A stretch of 64,000 bases of DNA from Evansella sp. AB-P1 (GCF_029688925.1 NZ_JARUKY010000020.1:1-64000), one strand, 5' to 3'; counted from the first letter of the stretch, positions 12,144-22,463 are shown. Translations and numbers: made by a program. Notes: generated from the letters alone by a model not told the origin.

Positions 12144-12357
12144 ATTTCGATCCTCACTTTCTTTATGATTTCATAATGTATAAAAATCTCATTTTATTAA
12201 GCATATATTATTAATATATTTATAAAAATAATAGAAGTACTAGTAGTAATACTTGTGAATATGTGGATAACTTCTCCAAACTCTTTTTGTGGCATGGTTT
12301 TCCACATGTGGATAAACTGTGGGTAAATAGAACTTATTTATTCACAGTTTTCACAGT
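12144..12357. promoter_or_regulatory. oriC: oriC, dnaA-dnaN part: DnaA boxes and unwinding element
   Basis: DnaA boxes on the plus strand: TGTGGATAA at 12262-12270 and 12307-12315 (perfect), TTTTCCACA 12298-12306 and TGTGGGTAA 12318-12326 (one mismatch each), plus TTGTGAATA 12253-12261. Next to these is a run of triplets (TAG TAG TAA at 12241-12249, imperfect ones before it) resembling the B. subtilis DnaA-trio. An almost pure A/T block (12180-12235) fits the duplex unwinding element. The arrangement matches the dnaA-dnaN half of the bipartite Bacillus origin. It may also carry a dnaN promoter. Confidence 0.88.
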
Positions 12358-13716
12358 TTATGATTTTAATTGTTCTTTAATTTCTTGAATTTGTTTTTGT
12401 AAATCCGAATCTGTTGAAAAAAGCTTTGAAATTTTTTCATGTGCATGGATAACGGTAGTGTGATCCCTACCTCCGAATTCAGTACCTATTTTTGGTAAAG
12501 AATTATCAGTAAGTTCTCGAGATAAGTACATGGCAATTTGTCTAGGATATGCAACACTTTTTGTTCTTTTCTTTGCTTTTAATTCATCAACACGAATTCT
12601 AAATATGTCAGCAACTGTTTTTTGAATATCCTGGATCGTAATTGTTTTAGGTTTTGAATTAGGAATTATATCTTTTAAAGCAACAGCAGCTAAATCTGCG
12701 TTCATATCCTGATTAATTAACGAAGAATAAGCTACAACTCGAATCAAAGCCCCTTCTAATTCACGTATGTTCGTATCGATTTGATTTGCTATATAAAGCA
12801 TTACCTCGTTTGGAATATCAAGATTTTCTGCTTTTGCTTTTTTTCGTAATATTGCTATCCTCGTTTCTAAATCTGGTGGCGTAATATCGGTAATTAATCC
12901 CCATTCAAAGCGCGATCTTAATCTATCCTCAAGTGTAGGAATTTCCTTAGGAGGACGATCACTAGAAATAACAATTTGTTTCCTTTCTTCATGAAGGGCA
13001 TTAAATGTATGGAAAAACTCTTCTTGTGTTTGTTCTTTTCCAGCTAAAAATTGAATATCGTCTATTAATAGCACATCCACATTTCGGTATTTATTGCGAA
13101 AGTGTACCGCTTTATTATCACGAATAGAATTTATAAATTCATTTGTGAACTTTTCGGATGACAAATAAACAACCTTTGCACTTGGATTATGATCAATAAC
13201 ATAGTGGCCAATAGCATGCATAAGATGGGTTTTTCCCAAACCGACTCCACCATATATAAATAATGGATTATAGGCTTTTGCAGGTGCTTCAGCTACAGCT
13301 AAAGAAGCTGCGTGTGCAAACCTATTTCCACTTCCAATAACAAACGTATCGAATGTATACTTCGGATTTAGCATATGCTTAGGCATTTCTTCATTCATTT
13401 CAACTGGCGTTTTAACTTGTGGTTTTACCTTTTCTAAAAGTTCTAAATCATTACTTTTATCTTCCTTAGGTAAAACAAACCTAGCTTCAAGTTCAGCTCC
13501 AGTTAACTCATGTAAAGTTTCAGTAATAATTCTTAAATAACGGTTTTCTAACCAATCTCTCGCGAATTCATTAGGAGCAATTATATGAATCGTATTCGTT
13601 CCTTGGTCAATGGAATCTGCTTTTGTAAATTTAAACCAAGTATCAAAGCTAGGCTTACTTACTTTTTCTTCTATCATTTTTAAAGCTTGCTCCCATAGGT
13701 CATTTAAGTTTTCCAA
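12358..13716 (-). CDS. dnaA: Chromosomal replication initiator DnaA
   Basis: 452 aa AAA+ initiator that binds DnaA boxes and opens oriC. Domain I is residues 1-85. A variable linker follows (86-115). Walker A is GGVGLGKT (156-163), Walker B is [12 protein letters not shown], and the sensor/box VII region follows. The C-terminal DNA-binding domain carries the signature [15 protein letters not shown]. The start is TTG (13714-13716), with AGGAGGG seven nt upstream. An ATG inside that spacer opens a six-codon frame that overlaps the start. DnaA boxes lie on both sides of the gene, consistent with autoregulation. Confidence 0.98.
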   Translation of the reverse strand: MENLNDLWEQALKMIEEKVSKPSFDTWFKFTKADSIDQGTNTIHIIAPNEFARDWLENRYLRIITETLHELTGAELEARFVLPKEDKSNDLELLEKVKPQVKTPVEMNEEMPKHMLNPKYTFDTFVIGSGNRFAHAASLAVAEAPAKAYNPLFIYGGVGLGKTHLMHAIGHYVIDHNPSAKVVYLSSEKFTNEFINSIRDNKAVHFRNKYRNVDVLLIDDIQFLAGKEQTQEEFFHTFNALHEERKQIVISSDRPPKEIPTLEDRLRSRFEWGLITDITPPDLETRIAILRKKAKAENLDIPNEVMLYIANQIDTNIRELEGALIRVVAYSSLINQDMNADLAAVALKDIIPNSKPKTITIQDIQKTVADIFRIRVDELKAKKRTKSVAYPRQIAMYLSRELTDNSLPKIGTEFGGRDHTTVIHAHEKISKLFSTDSDLQKQIQEIKEQLKS

Positions 13717-14180
13717 ACATTTTCCCTCCTTTGCTTAGATTTGTTACATAACAGATAAACGAATTTAACATACAAATCCATCTTTGTACAACAAATGTAT
13801 AGCCATGATGTATAGAATTGTATATAAACACATTGGTGAAAATTGTGGAAAAACATATTATATAGTAGAAAAATGTTAATTCACGTAATTCACAGATATG
13901 TGGACAATGTTATACAGAGCACTTAATAACTATCCACAAAAATACTCACAGTTGTGGATAGTTTATATTTTACCACAGGTTTTCCACGAAAAAAAACAAC
14001 AACATCATATCAAATTTACTCTTTGTTGGCAATAATCGCTAATAGTTATCCACATAATTCAATAGCTTGTGTTTAGTTTTTGTCCACAACACAAGATACT
14101 GTGTAAAAAGTGAAAAAAAGGCTGTGGGCAAATAAAAAAAATGTAGAAAGTTGTCCACATTTAGGAGAAATAAAAAAAGT
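13717..14180. promoter_or_regulatory. oriC: oriC, upstream DnaA-box clusters
   Basis: DnaA-box-like 9-mers: perfect TTATCCACA at 14046-14054. One-mismatch forms are TTGTCCACA (14080-14088, 14151-14159), CTATCCACA (13930-13938), TGTGGATAG (13953-13961), TGTGGAAAA (13844-13852) and TGTGGACAA (13899-13907). TGTGGGCAA (14123-14131) has two mismatches. These correspond to the incA/incB-type clusters upstream of dnaA in Bacillus and also cover the dnaA promoter. Replichore polarity flips here: genes left are on minus, genes right on plus. Confidence 0.9.
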
Positions 14181-14468
14181 TACAAGTTTGTATGACAAAA
14201 GTTTAAATAAATGTTTTATCCATTTGCCTCAAATAAAAAAGTAAAAAGTAAATATTCCATCGATTTTTTAATTGTCATTTTTAGAGGTGTTGATGGAAGA
14301 CGGTGACATTGTAAACATTTTTGAAGGCGAGAAGAATACTAAAAGAGTAAAAGATGAAAAAATATATAAATAATGAAGTAATATGAGGAAGAACTTAATA
14401 GAGCAAAAGGTACTAAACTAAGCCATAATTTCAAGGTAGTCAGAACTTAGTAAATTTTTTATAAAAAC
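14181..14468. other. Gene-free stretch between oriC boxes and rpmH promoter
   Basis: AT-rich. It contains a 26-codon frame at 14294 (MEDGDIVNIFEGE...) behind AGAGGTG. It is too short and unfamiliar to call a gene and may be a remnant. Nothing else supportable. Confidence 0.4.
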
Positions 14469-14497
14469 TTGACAAGCGGGGATGACTTTCATATAAT
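14469..14497 (+). promoter_or_regulatory. Sigma-A promoter of rpmH
   Basis: Consensus -35 TTGACA (14469-14474), 17-nt spacer, consensus -10 TATAAT (14492-14497), 45 nt before the rpmH start. One of the best promoters in the window, fitting a highly expressed ribosomal protein gene. Confidence 0.92.
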
Positions 14498-14542
14498 TTC
14501 TAAGACTGTCGTTTTCGTAATTTCCTGCAGGAGGTGTTATAG

Positions 14543-14680
14543 ATGGGTAAACCAACATTTAATCCAAATAATCGTAAACGTAAAAAAGTTCACGGTTTTC
14601 GTTCTCGTATGAGTACAAAAAATGGACGTAGAGTATTAGCTAATCGTCGTCGTAAAGGAAGAAAAGTACTATCTGCATAA
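14543..14680 (+). CDS. rpmH: Ribosomal protein bL34
   Basis: 45 aa, very basic: [20 protein letters not shown] at the start, ending GRKVLSA. It is a component of the large subunit. Preceded by GCAGGAGGTG. It is the first gene to the right of oriC, exactly as in Bacillus. A strong terminator follows, so it is mostly transcribed alone and rnpA lies 407 bp away. It is one or two residues longer than many bL34. Confidence 0.97.
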   Translation: MGKPTFNPNNRKRKKVHGFRSRMSTKNGRRVLANRRRKGRKVLSA

Positions 14681-14686
14681 TAGTAG

Positions 14687-14713
14687 GCCACTGAGATCTC
14701 AGTGGTCTTTTCT
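14687..14713 (+). terminator. rpmH terminator
   Basis: Palindrome CCACTGAGATCTCAGTGG (14688-14705) followed by a T-rich tract, seven bp after the rpmH stop. Confidence 0.85.
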
Positions 14714-15087
14714 TTTATATACGATACATAAAATTTAAAAATTCTTATATTGTTTATAGTAGACCTCCTGGAACTCAATCTTGCACTATGGTTAACTAGG
14801 CTAGGCTATTTTCAAGTTAGACAACTAGTAATACTCTGGTTATATTTGCTTCGATACAATTTTTATTTGTCAGTGAAGTGGATGTTCGTTGCAGTAGTCT
14901 GACTTTCACTATTGGAGCCTTTTTTGGAAAATATGATGTATATTTATGGATTTTGTTACTGAATAAAGGAAATAATGATGTTTGTGTAGCGATATGATCT
15001 TTTTTTCTTTATAATGTAATTTGGGTTCTATCAAAAATTAATGATATCATTTTATTTTTTGATAGAAATTGAATGAGGTGTTTGTAA
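14714..15087. promoter_or_regulatory. rpmH-rnpA intergenic region with rnpA leader hairpin
   Basis: The left part (about 14758-14822) looks like a decayed reverse copy of the dispersed repeat ends (CTTGCACTATGG, TATTTTCAAGTTAGAC). A TATAAT at 15010-15015 is the likely rnpA -10, with no good -35. Between it and the rnpA start is an inverted repeat TTCTATCAAAAA / TTTTTTGATAGAA (15026-15067), which could be an attenuator or stability hairpin in the rnpA mRNA leader. Confidence 0.5.
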
Positions 15088-15474
15088 GTGAAAAAGTTAA
15101 ACCGATTGAAAAAAAATGAGGAATTCCAAGAGGTTTTTCAAAAGGGGAAATCTGTTGCAAATAGACAGTTTGTTGTTTATTACTTAAAAAAGGAAAATCA
15201 AAAAAATGTTAGAATTGGTTTATCCGTTAGTAAAAAAATAGGACATGCTGTCATGCGTAATCGGATTAAACGTTTAATTCGAGAGTCTTTGAGAGAATTG
15301 ATGGTAAACATAATGAATGATTATGATGTTGTCATTATAGCTCGAAAACCTACATCACAAATGGAGTTATCTCAGATGAAGAACTCTTTATCCCATGTAT
15401 TGCATTTATCTGGTGTTTTACAGAGAGATAACCGTAAACATGGCAAGAGACATAAAGAGGTGAATGGAAAGTGA
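15088..15474 (+). CDS. rnpA: Ribonuclease P protein component
   Basis: 128 aa. The protein subunit that with RNase P RNA matures tRNA 5' ends. The RNR signature region is clear: [28 protein letters not shown]. It starts with GTG, preceded by GAGGTG seven nt upstream. It is somewhat longer than the usual 115-120 aa because of a basic tail ([16 protein letters not shown]). Its stop overlaps the yidD start by four bases (GTGA), so the two are translationally coupled. Confidence 0.97.
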   Translation: MKKLNRLKKNEEFQEVFQKGKSVANRQFVVYYLKKENQKNVRIGLSVSKKIGHAVMRNRIKRLIRESLRELMVNIMNDYDVVIIARKPTSQMELSQMKNSLSHVLHLSGVLQRDNRKHGKRHKEVNGK

Positions 15475-15707
15475 AATGGATCTTTCTAAAACTAATTGGT
15501 CTTTACCAAAGATATATTTCACGCTTTACACCACCTACATGTCGGTTTTATCCCACTTGCTCCCAATATAGTATAGAAGCGATCGAACGTTTTGGTGCAT
15601 TAAAAGGAGCATGGTTAACTATTAAAAGAATTGTTAAGTGTCAACCATTACATCCAGGTGGATTTGACCCTGTACCAGAATGTAATGATAGAAAAAGGGT
15701 TAAATAG
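15471..15707 (+). CDS. yidD: Membrane protein insertion efficiency factor YidD
   Basis: 78 aa of the YidD/DUF37 family, which assists YidC-mediated membrane insertion. Typical sequence: Y-Q-R-Y-I-S, then [18 protein letters not shown] with conserved cysteines, then HPGGFDPVP. An amphipathic N-terminus probably places it at the inner membrane face. GTG start overlapping rnpA, followed by spoIIIJ, the functional partner. Length is typical. Confidence 0.95.
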   Translation: MKWIFLKLIGLYQRYISRFTPPTCRFYPTCSQYSIEAIERFGALKGAWLTIKRIVKCQPLHPGGFDPVPECNDRKRVK

Positions 15708-15814
15708 TAGCAGAATTCTCATGTTTTTTCGGTCATTCACATTATTACATGCAATCATGATGTGATTGGCGTTTTTATATACTATGTTTTAGGAAAAGGT
15801 TAGGAGGACAGCAC

Positions 15815-16621
15815 GTGGCAAGGAAAATAAGTTTAATATTTATTTTAGTAGGTTTAATGGTTATTATGACTGGTTGTTTTAATATAGATCAACCAATCAC
15901 TGATGCAAGAGAGGGGATTTGGGATTCTTATTTTGTATATCCTTTATCTTGGTTAATGATAACGATTGCTGAAGCATTAGGAAATAGCTATGGTTTAGCG
16001 ATTATTATTGTAACAATTTTACTTCGTATTTTAATATTACCTTTAATGATTAAGCAAACGAAAAGTACGAAGGCAATGCAGGCTATTCAACCTGAAATGA
16101 AAGAATTAAGAGAACAGTATAGTGCAAAAGATCAACAGACTCAACAGAAATTACAACAGGAAACGATGGCACTTTTTCAAAAACATGGTGTTAATCCATT
16201 AGCTGGGTGTTTACCAATTTTTGTTCAGATGCCAATATTGATAGGTTTCTATCATGCAATTATACGAACACCTCAGATTAATCCAGAAATAGATCCTGTT
16301 CAATATGGACATTATGATCCACAAGTATTTTTATGGTTTGAATTAGGTAGTGCCGATCCTTATTTTATTTTACCTTTAATTGCAGGTGCAACGACGTTCA
16401 TTCAACAAAAAATGATGATGGTAACGGATAATCCTCAAATGCGTATGATGATGTATTTAATGCCGATTATGATTATCGCGTTTGCAGCATTCTTCCCGTC
16501 TGCACTAGCACTTTATTGGGTAATTGGTAACCTGTTTATGATCGTTCAAACGTATTTTATTACTGGGCCAAACGTAGGAAAAGCGAAGGAGCCTGAAACA
16601 GGGGGAGCGAAAAATAAGTGA
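15815..16621 (+). CDS. spoIIIJ: Membrane protein insertase, YidC/SpoIIIJ family
   Basis: 268 aa lipoprotein insertase. The signal peptide ends in a lipobox, MTGC (lipidated C21). Five membrane segments follow, with the conserved hydrophilic-groove Arg in LLRILILPL and a cytoplasmic coiled loop (about 85-125). In Bacillus this locus is SpoIIIJ (YidC1), needed for SpoIIIAE assembly during sporulation; a second paralog usually lies elsewhere. It starts with GTG behind TTAGGAGGA. It overlaps jag by four bases (GTGA). A standard lipoprotein rather than a truncated form. Confidence 0.95.
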   Translation: MARKISLIFILVGLMVIMTGCFNIDQPITDAREGIWDSYFVYPLSWLMITIAEALGNSYGLAIIIVTILLRILILPLMIKQTKSTKAMQAIQPEMKELREQYSAKDQQTQQKLQQETMALFQKHGVNPLAGCLPIFVQMPILIGFYHAIIRTPQINPEIDPVQYGHYDPQVFLWFELGSADPYFILPLIAGATTFIQQKMMMVTDNPQMRMMMYLMPIMIIAFAAFFPSALALYWVIGNLFMIVQTYFITGPNVGKAKEPETGGAKNK

Positions 16622-17235
16622 GAAAAGTGACTGTATCTGGGAAATCAGTGGATGAAGCGGTTGAGTTAGGATTATCAAAACTTCAGACTACAAAAGAGCA
16701 AGTGGAGATTAAGGTAATTGAAGAAGCCCAAAAAGGTTTCTTCGGATTGTTAGGTGGAAAACCAGCAGTCGTTGAGGTGAAATTGAAACCTGATCCAATT
16801 AAAGAAGCTATTCTTTTCTTACGAGAAACCATTGATAAGATGGGTATTTCTGCAAGTGTAGAAAAAGATGAAAGAAATGAAGGTATATTTTTAAATATCA
16901 CAGGTGTTGATATTGGCGTATTAATTGGAAAAAGAGGACAAACGTTAGATTCACTACAATACTTAGTTAATCTCGTTGCAAATCGTCAATCAGATAATTA
17001 TGTTCGTATTTATTTAGATGCAGAAGGATATCGTGAACGACGAAAAGAAGCCCTGGAAACATTAGCTATGAGGCTAAGTAATAAGGCTCTTCGTACGAAA
17101 AGAGAAGTTCGTTTAGAACCGATGAATGCCCACGAACGAAAAATAATTCATACTACATTACAAAATGTTAAAGGAATTACAACTTACTCTGATGGTGAAG
17201 AACCAAATAGACGAATTATTGTTGCTCCAAAATAG
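16618..17235 (+). CDS. jag: RNA-binding protein Jag (KhpB)
   Basis: 205 aa. The Jag N-terminal domain (residues 1-55; [25 protein letters not shown]) is followed by a KH-II domain (about 60-140; [19 protein letters not shown]) and an R3H domain (about 145-205; [23 protein letters not shown]). The family (KhpB) partners KhpA in RNA binding and is linked to cell division and elongation in Gram-positives. GTG start overlaps the spoIIIJ stop. Ends the rnpA-yidD-spoIIIJ-jag operon. Confidence 0.95.
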   Translation: MRKVTVSGKSVDEAVELGLSKLQTTKEQVEIKVIEEAQKGFFGLLGGKPAVVEVKLKPDPIKEAILFLRETIDKMGISASVEKDERNEGIFLNITGVDIGVLIGKRGQTLDSLQYLVNLVANRQSDNYVRIYLDAEGYRERRKEALETLAMRLSNKALRTKREVRLEPMNAHERKIIHTTLQNVKGITTYSDGEEPNRRIIVAPK

Positions 17236-17282
17236 AAGTTACAGTCATCTTAGAATCACTTAAATAATTGCATACTTTATTT

Positions 17283-17320
17283 AAACACTTATATCAAAAT
17301 GGTATAAGTGTTTTTTTATT
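17283..17320 (+). terminator. Terminator after jag
   Basis: AACACTTATA / TATAAGTGTT with an about 9-nt loop followed by seven T, ending the rnpA-jag operon. Confidence 0.88.
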
Positions 17321-17370
17321 TATTCTACCCTGAAAATACGAAAGTTCTCGCATATAGTGGGAAAGTGGAT

Positions 17371-17481
17371 TTGCGGGAAGAAGACTCGATATTGTTCCCG
17401 CAAACGGTGGAAAAACAAAAATGCGGGATGAATGAAGTCTATATTGTTCCCGCAAACAGTATTAGATTGGAATTGCGGGAA
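17371..17481. repeat. Tandem inverted repeats with 50-52 bp period
   Basis: Alternating arms TTGCGGGAA (17371, 17473; variant ATGCGGGAT at 17421) and TTCCCGCAA (17395, 17447). Same-orientation arms recur at 50-52 bp spacing and ATATTGTTCCCGCAAAC is repeated. Two and a half units that can form alternative hairpins. It lies between jag and the DnaA-box cluster. Confidence 0.85.
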
Positions 17482-17504
17482 GGTAGTATATCTTAGATAG
17501 AAAA

Positions 17505-17720
17505 TTTTCATCCCTCATGGTGCAAGTTTTGCTTGCATAGGTGGTCTACCCTGAAAATAAAACATTTCAGGAGTGGATTGCGGCGACTTCAGTGACGAGC
17601 ATATGCATCACGAATAAACTTCGAGTTGTCTCGACGCATATAACAACAGAGAGCAACACTTGCAGAGGCAGAGACAGACCCCCATGTACATGTACTTTAG
17701 CAGTATTCAAAATGGATAGT
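17505..17720 (+). repeat. Dispersed repeat, partial and rearranged copy
   Basis: It holds the distal segment (CATGGTGCAAG..., GCTTGCATAGGTGG) joined directly to the TCTACCCTGAAAATA start of a next unit. GCGGCGACTTCAGTG and a TTCGAGTTGTCTCGACG piece also seen at 1.8 kb follow. The 44-bp core itself is absent. Open frames over it are not genes. Confidence 0.75.
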
Positions 17721-17899
17721 GTGGAGGCTGATCCGTTGCTGCGCTATAGAAGTCACTATGAAGTATGGACAGATGTCCTTATTACATATTTTTAAATTGG
17801 TTATTATCTACTTTTTATTCCAATCCTGTATAAAGATTATGATAGGAATAATAATGGAATAGATGAAAAAAATGATAAACAAATGAGGTGAATATATTT

Positions 17900-18030
17900 T
17901 TATCCACAATTAGACTTGCTGATGCTTTTCTATATGATACAATTTCATCTATCCACATGTGGATAAAAAAGAAGCTATAATGTTTTATATATATTGTGGA
18001 TGAAAGAAAAAGGATAAGTATTGTGGATAA
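17900..18030. promoter_or_regulatory. DnaA-box cluster upstream of mnmE
   Basis: Three perfect boxes, TTATCCACA (17900-17908) and TGTGGATAA (17958-17966, 18022-18030), plus CTATCCACA (17949-17957) and TGTGGATGA (17995-18003). Two form a back-to-back palindrome at 17949-17966. From memory, a DnaA-bound cluster exists at the jag-mnmE (thdF) gap of B. subtilis, so this is likely a conserved DnaA titration or regulation site. Confidence 0.85.
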
Positions 18031-18136
18031 GTTCTTTTTTCAAGAATAAATTTATGGTATTCTATTTATTTGGGTAGTTGTTTATTCTTTCCATAATAGA
18101 TGGATAAACGAGTTTGAAGTATAGGAGGTGTGGTAG

Positions 18137-19513
18137 GTGGAATTGGATACAATTACAGCCATATCTACTGCAATGGGTGAAGGTGCAATAGCTATAATTC
18201 GAATTAGTGGAAATGACGCGATACAAATTTCAGATAAAATATACAGAGGAAAGAAACATTTAAAAGATGTAGAAAGTCACACAATTAATTATGGACATAT
18301 TGTTGATCCTGAAACAAAAGAAAAAATTGAGGAAGTAATGGTTTCAGTTTTATTATCACCAAAAACATTTACAAGGGAAGACATGGTTGAAATCAATTGT
18401 CATGGTGGTATTGTTTCTGTTAATCGAATTCTACAATTAGTGTTAAAAGAGGGAGCTAGATTAGCTGAACCAGGTGAATTTACAAAACGAGCATTTCTAA
18501 ATGGAAGAATAGATTTATCACAAGCTGAAGGAGTAATGGATTTAATTAGAGCAAAAACAGATCGTGCAATGAATGTGGCTATGTCTCAAATTGAAGGTAA
18601 ATTATCTAAACGCATTCAAAGACTTAGACAAGCCTTATTAGAAACTGTGGCACATGTTGAAGTAAATATTGATTATCCTGAATATGATGCAGAAGAAATG
18701 ACATTAGAGATCTTGAAGGAAAAAGCTACCTTTGTAAAAAATGATATAGATAAGCTTTTACAAACAGCTCAACAGGGGAAAATATTAAGAGAGGGTTTAT
18801 CCACTGTTATTATAGGACGTCCAAATGTTGGGAAATCATCATTACTAAACAATTTGGTTCATGATAATAAAGCAATCGTCACTGAAATAGCTGGGACTAC
18901 AAGAGATGTAATAGAGGAATATGTAAATGTTAGAGGAGTACCTCTTCGATTATTAGATACAGCAGGTATTCGGGAAACAGAGGATTTAGTTGAAAAAATC
19001 GGAGTAGAACGTTCAAGAAAAGTAGTATTAGAAGCAGAACTGGTTCTTCTTGTTTTAAATTTTAATGAAGCACTAACGGATTCTGATGAGGAACTTTTTA
19101 AAATAAGTGAAGGTAGAGATAGAATTATTGTCATTAATAAAACAGATCTGCCTGAAAAAATTGATATAGATAAGGTAAAAAATCTTGCTGGAAATGATCC
19201 AATAATTACAACATCATTATTGAAAGATGAAGGTGTTGATGAATTAGAAGAAGCAATTAAATTATTATTTTTCCAAGGAGAACTTGAATCGAATGATTTG
19301 ACGTACGTATCAAATTCAAGACATATCGCATTATTAAATGAAGCTTTACGTGCAATTAACGAGGCGTTACAAGCAATTGAAGCAGGAATGCCTGTAGATA
19401 TGATCCAAATAGATATTACGAAAACTTGGGATTTATTAGGTGAAGTGATAGGTGATAGCGTTCATGAAAGTTTAATTGATCAATTATTTTCGCAGTTTTG
19501 TTTAGGTAAATAA
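18137..19513 (+). CDS. mnmE: tRNA modification GTPase MnmE
   Basis: 458 aa. With MnmG it forms the complex that installs cmnm5 groups on wobble uridine U34 of tRNAs. The N-terminal folate-binding domain comes first (1-118). The G domain is inserted in the helical domain and has [10 protein letters not shown]2 region TRDV, DTAGIRE and NKTD. The C-terminus ends FCLGK, with the reactive Cys. GTG start with GGAGGTG upstream. It is 28 bp before mnmG. The upstream gap carries DnaA boxes and so may be DnaA-responsive. Confidence 0.98.
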   Translation: MELDTITAISTAMGEGAIAIIRISGNDAIQISDKIYRGKKHLKDVESHTINYGHIVDPETKEKIEEVMVSVLLSPKTFTREDMVEINCHGGIVSVNRILQLVLKEGARLAEPGEFTKRAFLNGRIDLSQAEGVMDLIRAKTDRAMNVAMSQIEGKLSKRIQRLRQALLETVAHVEVNIDYPEYDAEEMTLEILKEKATFVKNDIDKLLQTAQQGKILREGLSTVIIGRPNVGKSSLLNNLVHDNKAIVTEIAGTTRDVIEEYVNVRGVPLRLLDTAGIRETEDLVEKIGVERSRKVVLEAELVLLVLNFNEALTDSDEELFKISEGRDRIIVINKTDLPEKIDIDKVKNLAGNDPIITTSLLKDEGVDELEEAIKLLFFQGELESNDLTYVSNSRHIALLNEALRAINEALQAIEAGMPVDMIQIDITKTWDLLGEVIGDSVHESLIDQLFSQFCLGK

Positions 19514-19541
19514 AATAGAAAGTTGAAAAGGAGGGGTAAAA

Positions 19542-21434
19542 ATGACATATCACGGTGGTGATTTTGATGTAATTGTAATAGGTGCTGGTCATGCAGGTGT
19601 AGAAGCTGGATTAGCATCTGCAAGAATGGGTGCAAATACATTAATACTCACATTAAACTTAGATGCAGTTGCGTTTATGCCATGTAATCCATCAGTTGGA
19701 GGACCAGCAAAAGGAATCGTTGTCCGAGAAATTGATGCTTTAGGTGGAGAAATGGCCCGAAATATTGATAAAACCCATATTCAAATGCGTATGCTTAATA
19801 CAGGAAAAGGTCCAGCTGTACGTGCACTAAGAGCACAGGCTGATAAATTTTTATATCAACATGAGATGAAAAAAACAATAGAAGAAACAGAAAACCTTTT
19901 ATTAAGACAAGGTATGGTTGAACGGTTAATTATAGAAAATAATGAAGTAAAAGGTGTTATTACGCAAACAGGTGCTACGTATAATGCAAAGGCTGTCGTT
20001 ATTACTACAGGTACTTATTTAAGAGGTAAAGTAATCATCGGTGACTTAGCATATGAAAGTGGCCCGAATAATCAACAACCATCTGTTAATTTATCTTATC
20101 ATTTGCAGGAATTAGGTTTTGAAATGGTTCGTTTTAAAACAGGAACTCCACCTCGTGTAAATAGTGAATCAATCGATTATTCTAAAACGGAGATCCAGCC
20201 TGGAGACGATGTGAAGCGAGCATTTTCATATGAGACAACTAAGTTTATAACGGATCAGCTTCCTTGTTGGCTTACGTACACTAATGAAGATACGCATAAT
20301 ATAATTAATAATAATTTACATCGTTCTCCAATGTACTCAGGAATGATTGAAGGAACGGGTCCTCGATACTGTCCATCAATTGAGGATAAAATTGTCCGTT
20401 TTAATGACAAACCAAGACACCAAATTTTCCTTGAGCCAGAAGGTAGAAACACAAAGGAAGTATATGTACAAGGGTTATCAACTAGTCTTCCAGAAGATGT
20501 TCAAGGGGAGATTTTAAAAACAATTCCAGGGTTAGAAAATGTTAGAATGATGCGTTCTGGCTATGCTATTGAATATGATGCTATTGTGCCAACACAGCTT
20601 TGGCCGTCACTTGAAACAAAAATGATTACAGGACTTTTTACTGCTGGACAAATTAATGGAACTAGTGGGTATGAAGAAGCTGCTGGTCAAGGATTAATGG
20701 CTGGTATTAATGCAGCAAGAAAAGTCCAAGAAAAAGAGTCCATTATTCTTGATCGTTCAGAAGCATATATTGGTGTTTTAATTGATGACCTTGTGACAAA
20801 AGGAACGAATGAACCTTATCGTTTACTTACATCAAGAGCTGAGTATCGATTATTACTTCGTCATGACAATGCAGATCTCCGTTTAACTGATGTTGGGTTT
20901 AACATTGGATTAATTTCTAAGGAAAGATATGAACGTTTTATTAACAAAAAAGAAGAAATTAAAGCAGAAATAGAAAGATTAGAAAATACAATTATTAAAG
21001 TTACGGAAGATGTACAAAATGTAATGGAAGAGGCTGGGGCTGCTTTATTAAAAGATGCTGCACATGCATCAACTTTATTAAAACGACCTGAAATAAAGTA
21101 TGAGCATATTGAACGTTTATCGAAACCTAACCATAACTTAGATGAAGATGTAAAAGAACAAGTAGAAATCCAAGTAAAATATGATGGGTATATTTCTAAG
21201 CAATTAGAACAAGTTGAACGACTAAAGAAAATGGAAAACAAAAAGCTCCCAGAAGACTTAGATTATAGTGTCATTAAAGGATTAGCTATGGAAGCAAGAC
21301 AAAAATTAGCAGAAGTAAGACCATTATCAGTAGCACAAGCATCAAGAGTATCGGGTGTTAATCCTTCTGATGTTTCTGTTTTACTCGTTTATTTAGAGCA
21401 AGGAAAGCTAAAAAGAGTAGAAAGTAATGCTTAA
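19542..21434 (+). CDS. mnmG: tRNA uridine-5-carboxymethylaminomethyl enzyme MnmG
   Basis: 630 aa FAD enzyme, partner of MnmE. The N-terminal dinucleotide motif is [12 protein letters not shown]. The MnmG signature [13 protein letters not shown] contains one of the conserved Cys. A second conserved block is [14 protein letters not shown]. The C-terminal helical domain ([13 protein letters not shown]) binds MnmE and tRNA. Length is standard. Preceded by AAAAGGAGGGG. Cotranscribed with mnmE. rsmG follows after 193 bp. Confidence 0.98.
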   Translation: MTYHGGDFDVIVIGAGHAGVEAGLASARMGANTLILTLNLDAVAFMPCNPSVGGPAKGIVVREIDALGGEMARNIDKTHIQMRMLNTGKGPAVRALRAQADKFLYQHEMKKTIEETENLLLRQGMVERLIIENNEVKGVITQTGATYNAKAVVITTGTYLRGKVIIGDLAYESGPNNQQPSVNLSYHLQELGFEMVRFKTGTPPRVNSESIDYSKTEIQPGDDVKRAFSYETTKFITDQLPCWLTYTNEDTHNIINNNLHRSPMYSGMIEGTGPRYCPSIEDKIVRFNDKPRHQIFLEPEGRNTKEVYVQGLSTSLPEDVQGEILKTIPGLENVRMMRSGYAIEYDAIVPTQLWPSLETKMITGLFTAGQINGTSGYEEAAGQGLMAGINAARKVQEKESIILDRSEAYIGVLIDDLVTKGTNEPYRLLTSRAEYRLLLRHDNADLRLTDVGFNIGLISKERYERFINKKEEIKAEIERLENTIIKVTEDVQNVMEEAGAALLKDAAHASTLLKRPEIKYEHIERLSKPNHNLDEDVKEQVEIQVKYDGYISKQLEQVERLKKMENKKLPEDLDYSVIKGLAMEARQKLAEVRPLSVAQASRVSGVNPSDVSVLLVYLEQGKLKRVESNA

Positions 21435-21627
21435 TTAACGAATGAATAATAGACTCTAATTAAATTATTTAATATTTTCACACTCATGTGTTCAACTACG
21501 ACGTCTTCTCCTGTTTCTTTCAGCAGGAGTCGCCGCGTTACACTATTGAACTAATTTTCCAAAGTAGTCTTTATTTTTAATCTCTTGTAAAACGTGAAGT
21601 TTTCTTTTTAGAAAGTAGGTAGGAATC
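21435..21627. other. mnmG-rsmG spacer with GC-rich hairpin
   Basis: It contains CTCCTG / CAGGAG with the phrase AGGAGTCGCCGCG (about 21504-21540). On the minus strand this resembles the GCGGCGACTCCTG motif of Bacillus intergenic repeats, also seen near 44.56 kb. Probably a decayed repeat. Confidence 0.5.
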
Positions 21628-22341
21628 GTGAATGAAATTGAATTTCAAGATGCACTATTGAAAAAAGGGATACAAATTTCCGACTTTCAATTAGATCAAT
21701 TCAGAAAATATTACGAAGTACTCATTAGTTGGAATGAAAAGATGAATTTAACTGCAATAACAGAAAAAAATGAAGTTTACTTAAAACACTTTTATGATTC
21801 TATTTCTGTTGCTTTTTTTCATAATTTTTCAGCACCTTTGAAAATAGTTGATGTAGGTGCAGGTGCAGGTTTCCCTAGTATTCCATTAAAAATATGTTTT
21901 CCTAATTTGGACGTAACAATTGTAGATTCTCTTAATAAGAGAATAACCTTTTTAAATACTTTAGCGGCAGAGTTAGAACTTGAAAATGTTGCATTTCACC
22001 ATGATCGTGCGGAATTATTTGGCAAAAACAAAATCCATAGAGAAAAATATGATATCGTAATGGCCAGAGCTGTAGCGCGGTTACCAGTTTTAGCTGAATT
22101 ATGTTTACCTTTAGCAAAAAAAGATGGATTCTTTATAGCAATGAAAGGTTCTGGTGGTCAAGGAGAAGTTACTGATTCTACTAAAGCTTTTAATATACTA
22201 GGTGGCGTTGTGAAAAACAATTATTCCTTTCTCCTTCCTAATGAAGAGAGTGAAAGGAATATAATTATCGTTCACAAGACGAAGACCACACCTAAAAATT
22301 ACCCAAGAAAACCTGGAACTCCAAACAAGCAACCTTTATAA
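21628..22341 (+). CDS. rsmG: 16S rRNA (guanine-527 N7) methyltransferase RsmG
   Basis: 237 aa. A SAM-dependent class I methyltransferase that modifies G527 of 16S rRNA; loss gives low-level streptomycin resistance. The SAM loop is [14 protein letters not shown] (about 74-87). Other family stretches are [10 protein letters not shown] and [12 protein letters not shown] start, preceded by AGTAGGTAGGAATC. The C-terminal tail is basic ([13 protein letters not shown]), as in the family. It ends before a parS site. Confidence 0.97.
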   Translation: MNEIEFQDALLKKGIQISDFQLDQFRKYYEVLISWNEKMNLTAITEKNEVYLKHFYDSISVAFFHNFSAPLKIVDVGAGAGFPSIPLKICFPNLDVTIVDSLNKRITFLNTLAAELELENVAFHHDRAELFGKNKIHREKYDIVMARAVARLPVLAELCLPLAKKDGFFIAMKGSGGQGEVTDSTKAFNILGGVVKNNYSFLLPNEESERNIIIVHKTKTTPKNYPRKPGTPNKQPL

Positions 22342-22463
22342 TAATATTTGTTATGGGTAGTGATGATTTTAGCCCTTAGGTATAATAGGAGTATCTAGCA
22401 GCAAAAGTCATAATGAAGAATAACAGAGCTTATCTAACTTAAATGTGCTATTATGAATGTAGT

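Noticed and set aside
17371-17481. CRISPR-like array
   Set aside because: Repeat arms are only nine bp, alternate in orientation and number five. No cas genes are nearby.
17541-17795. 84-codon open frame on the plus strand downstream of jag
   Set aside because: It runs across repeat sequence shared with other intergenic copies. No ribosome site and no family resemblance.
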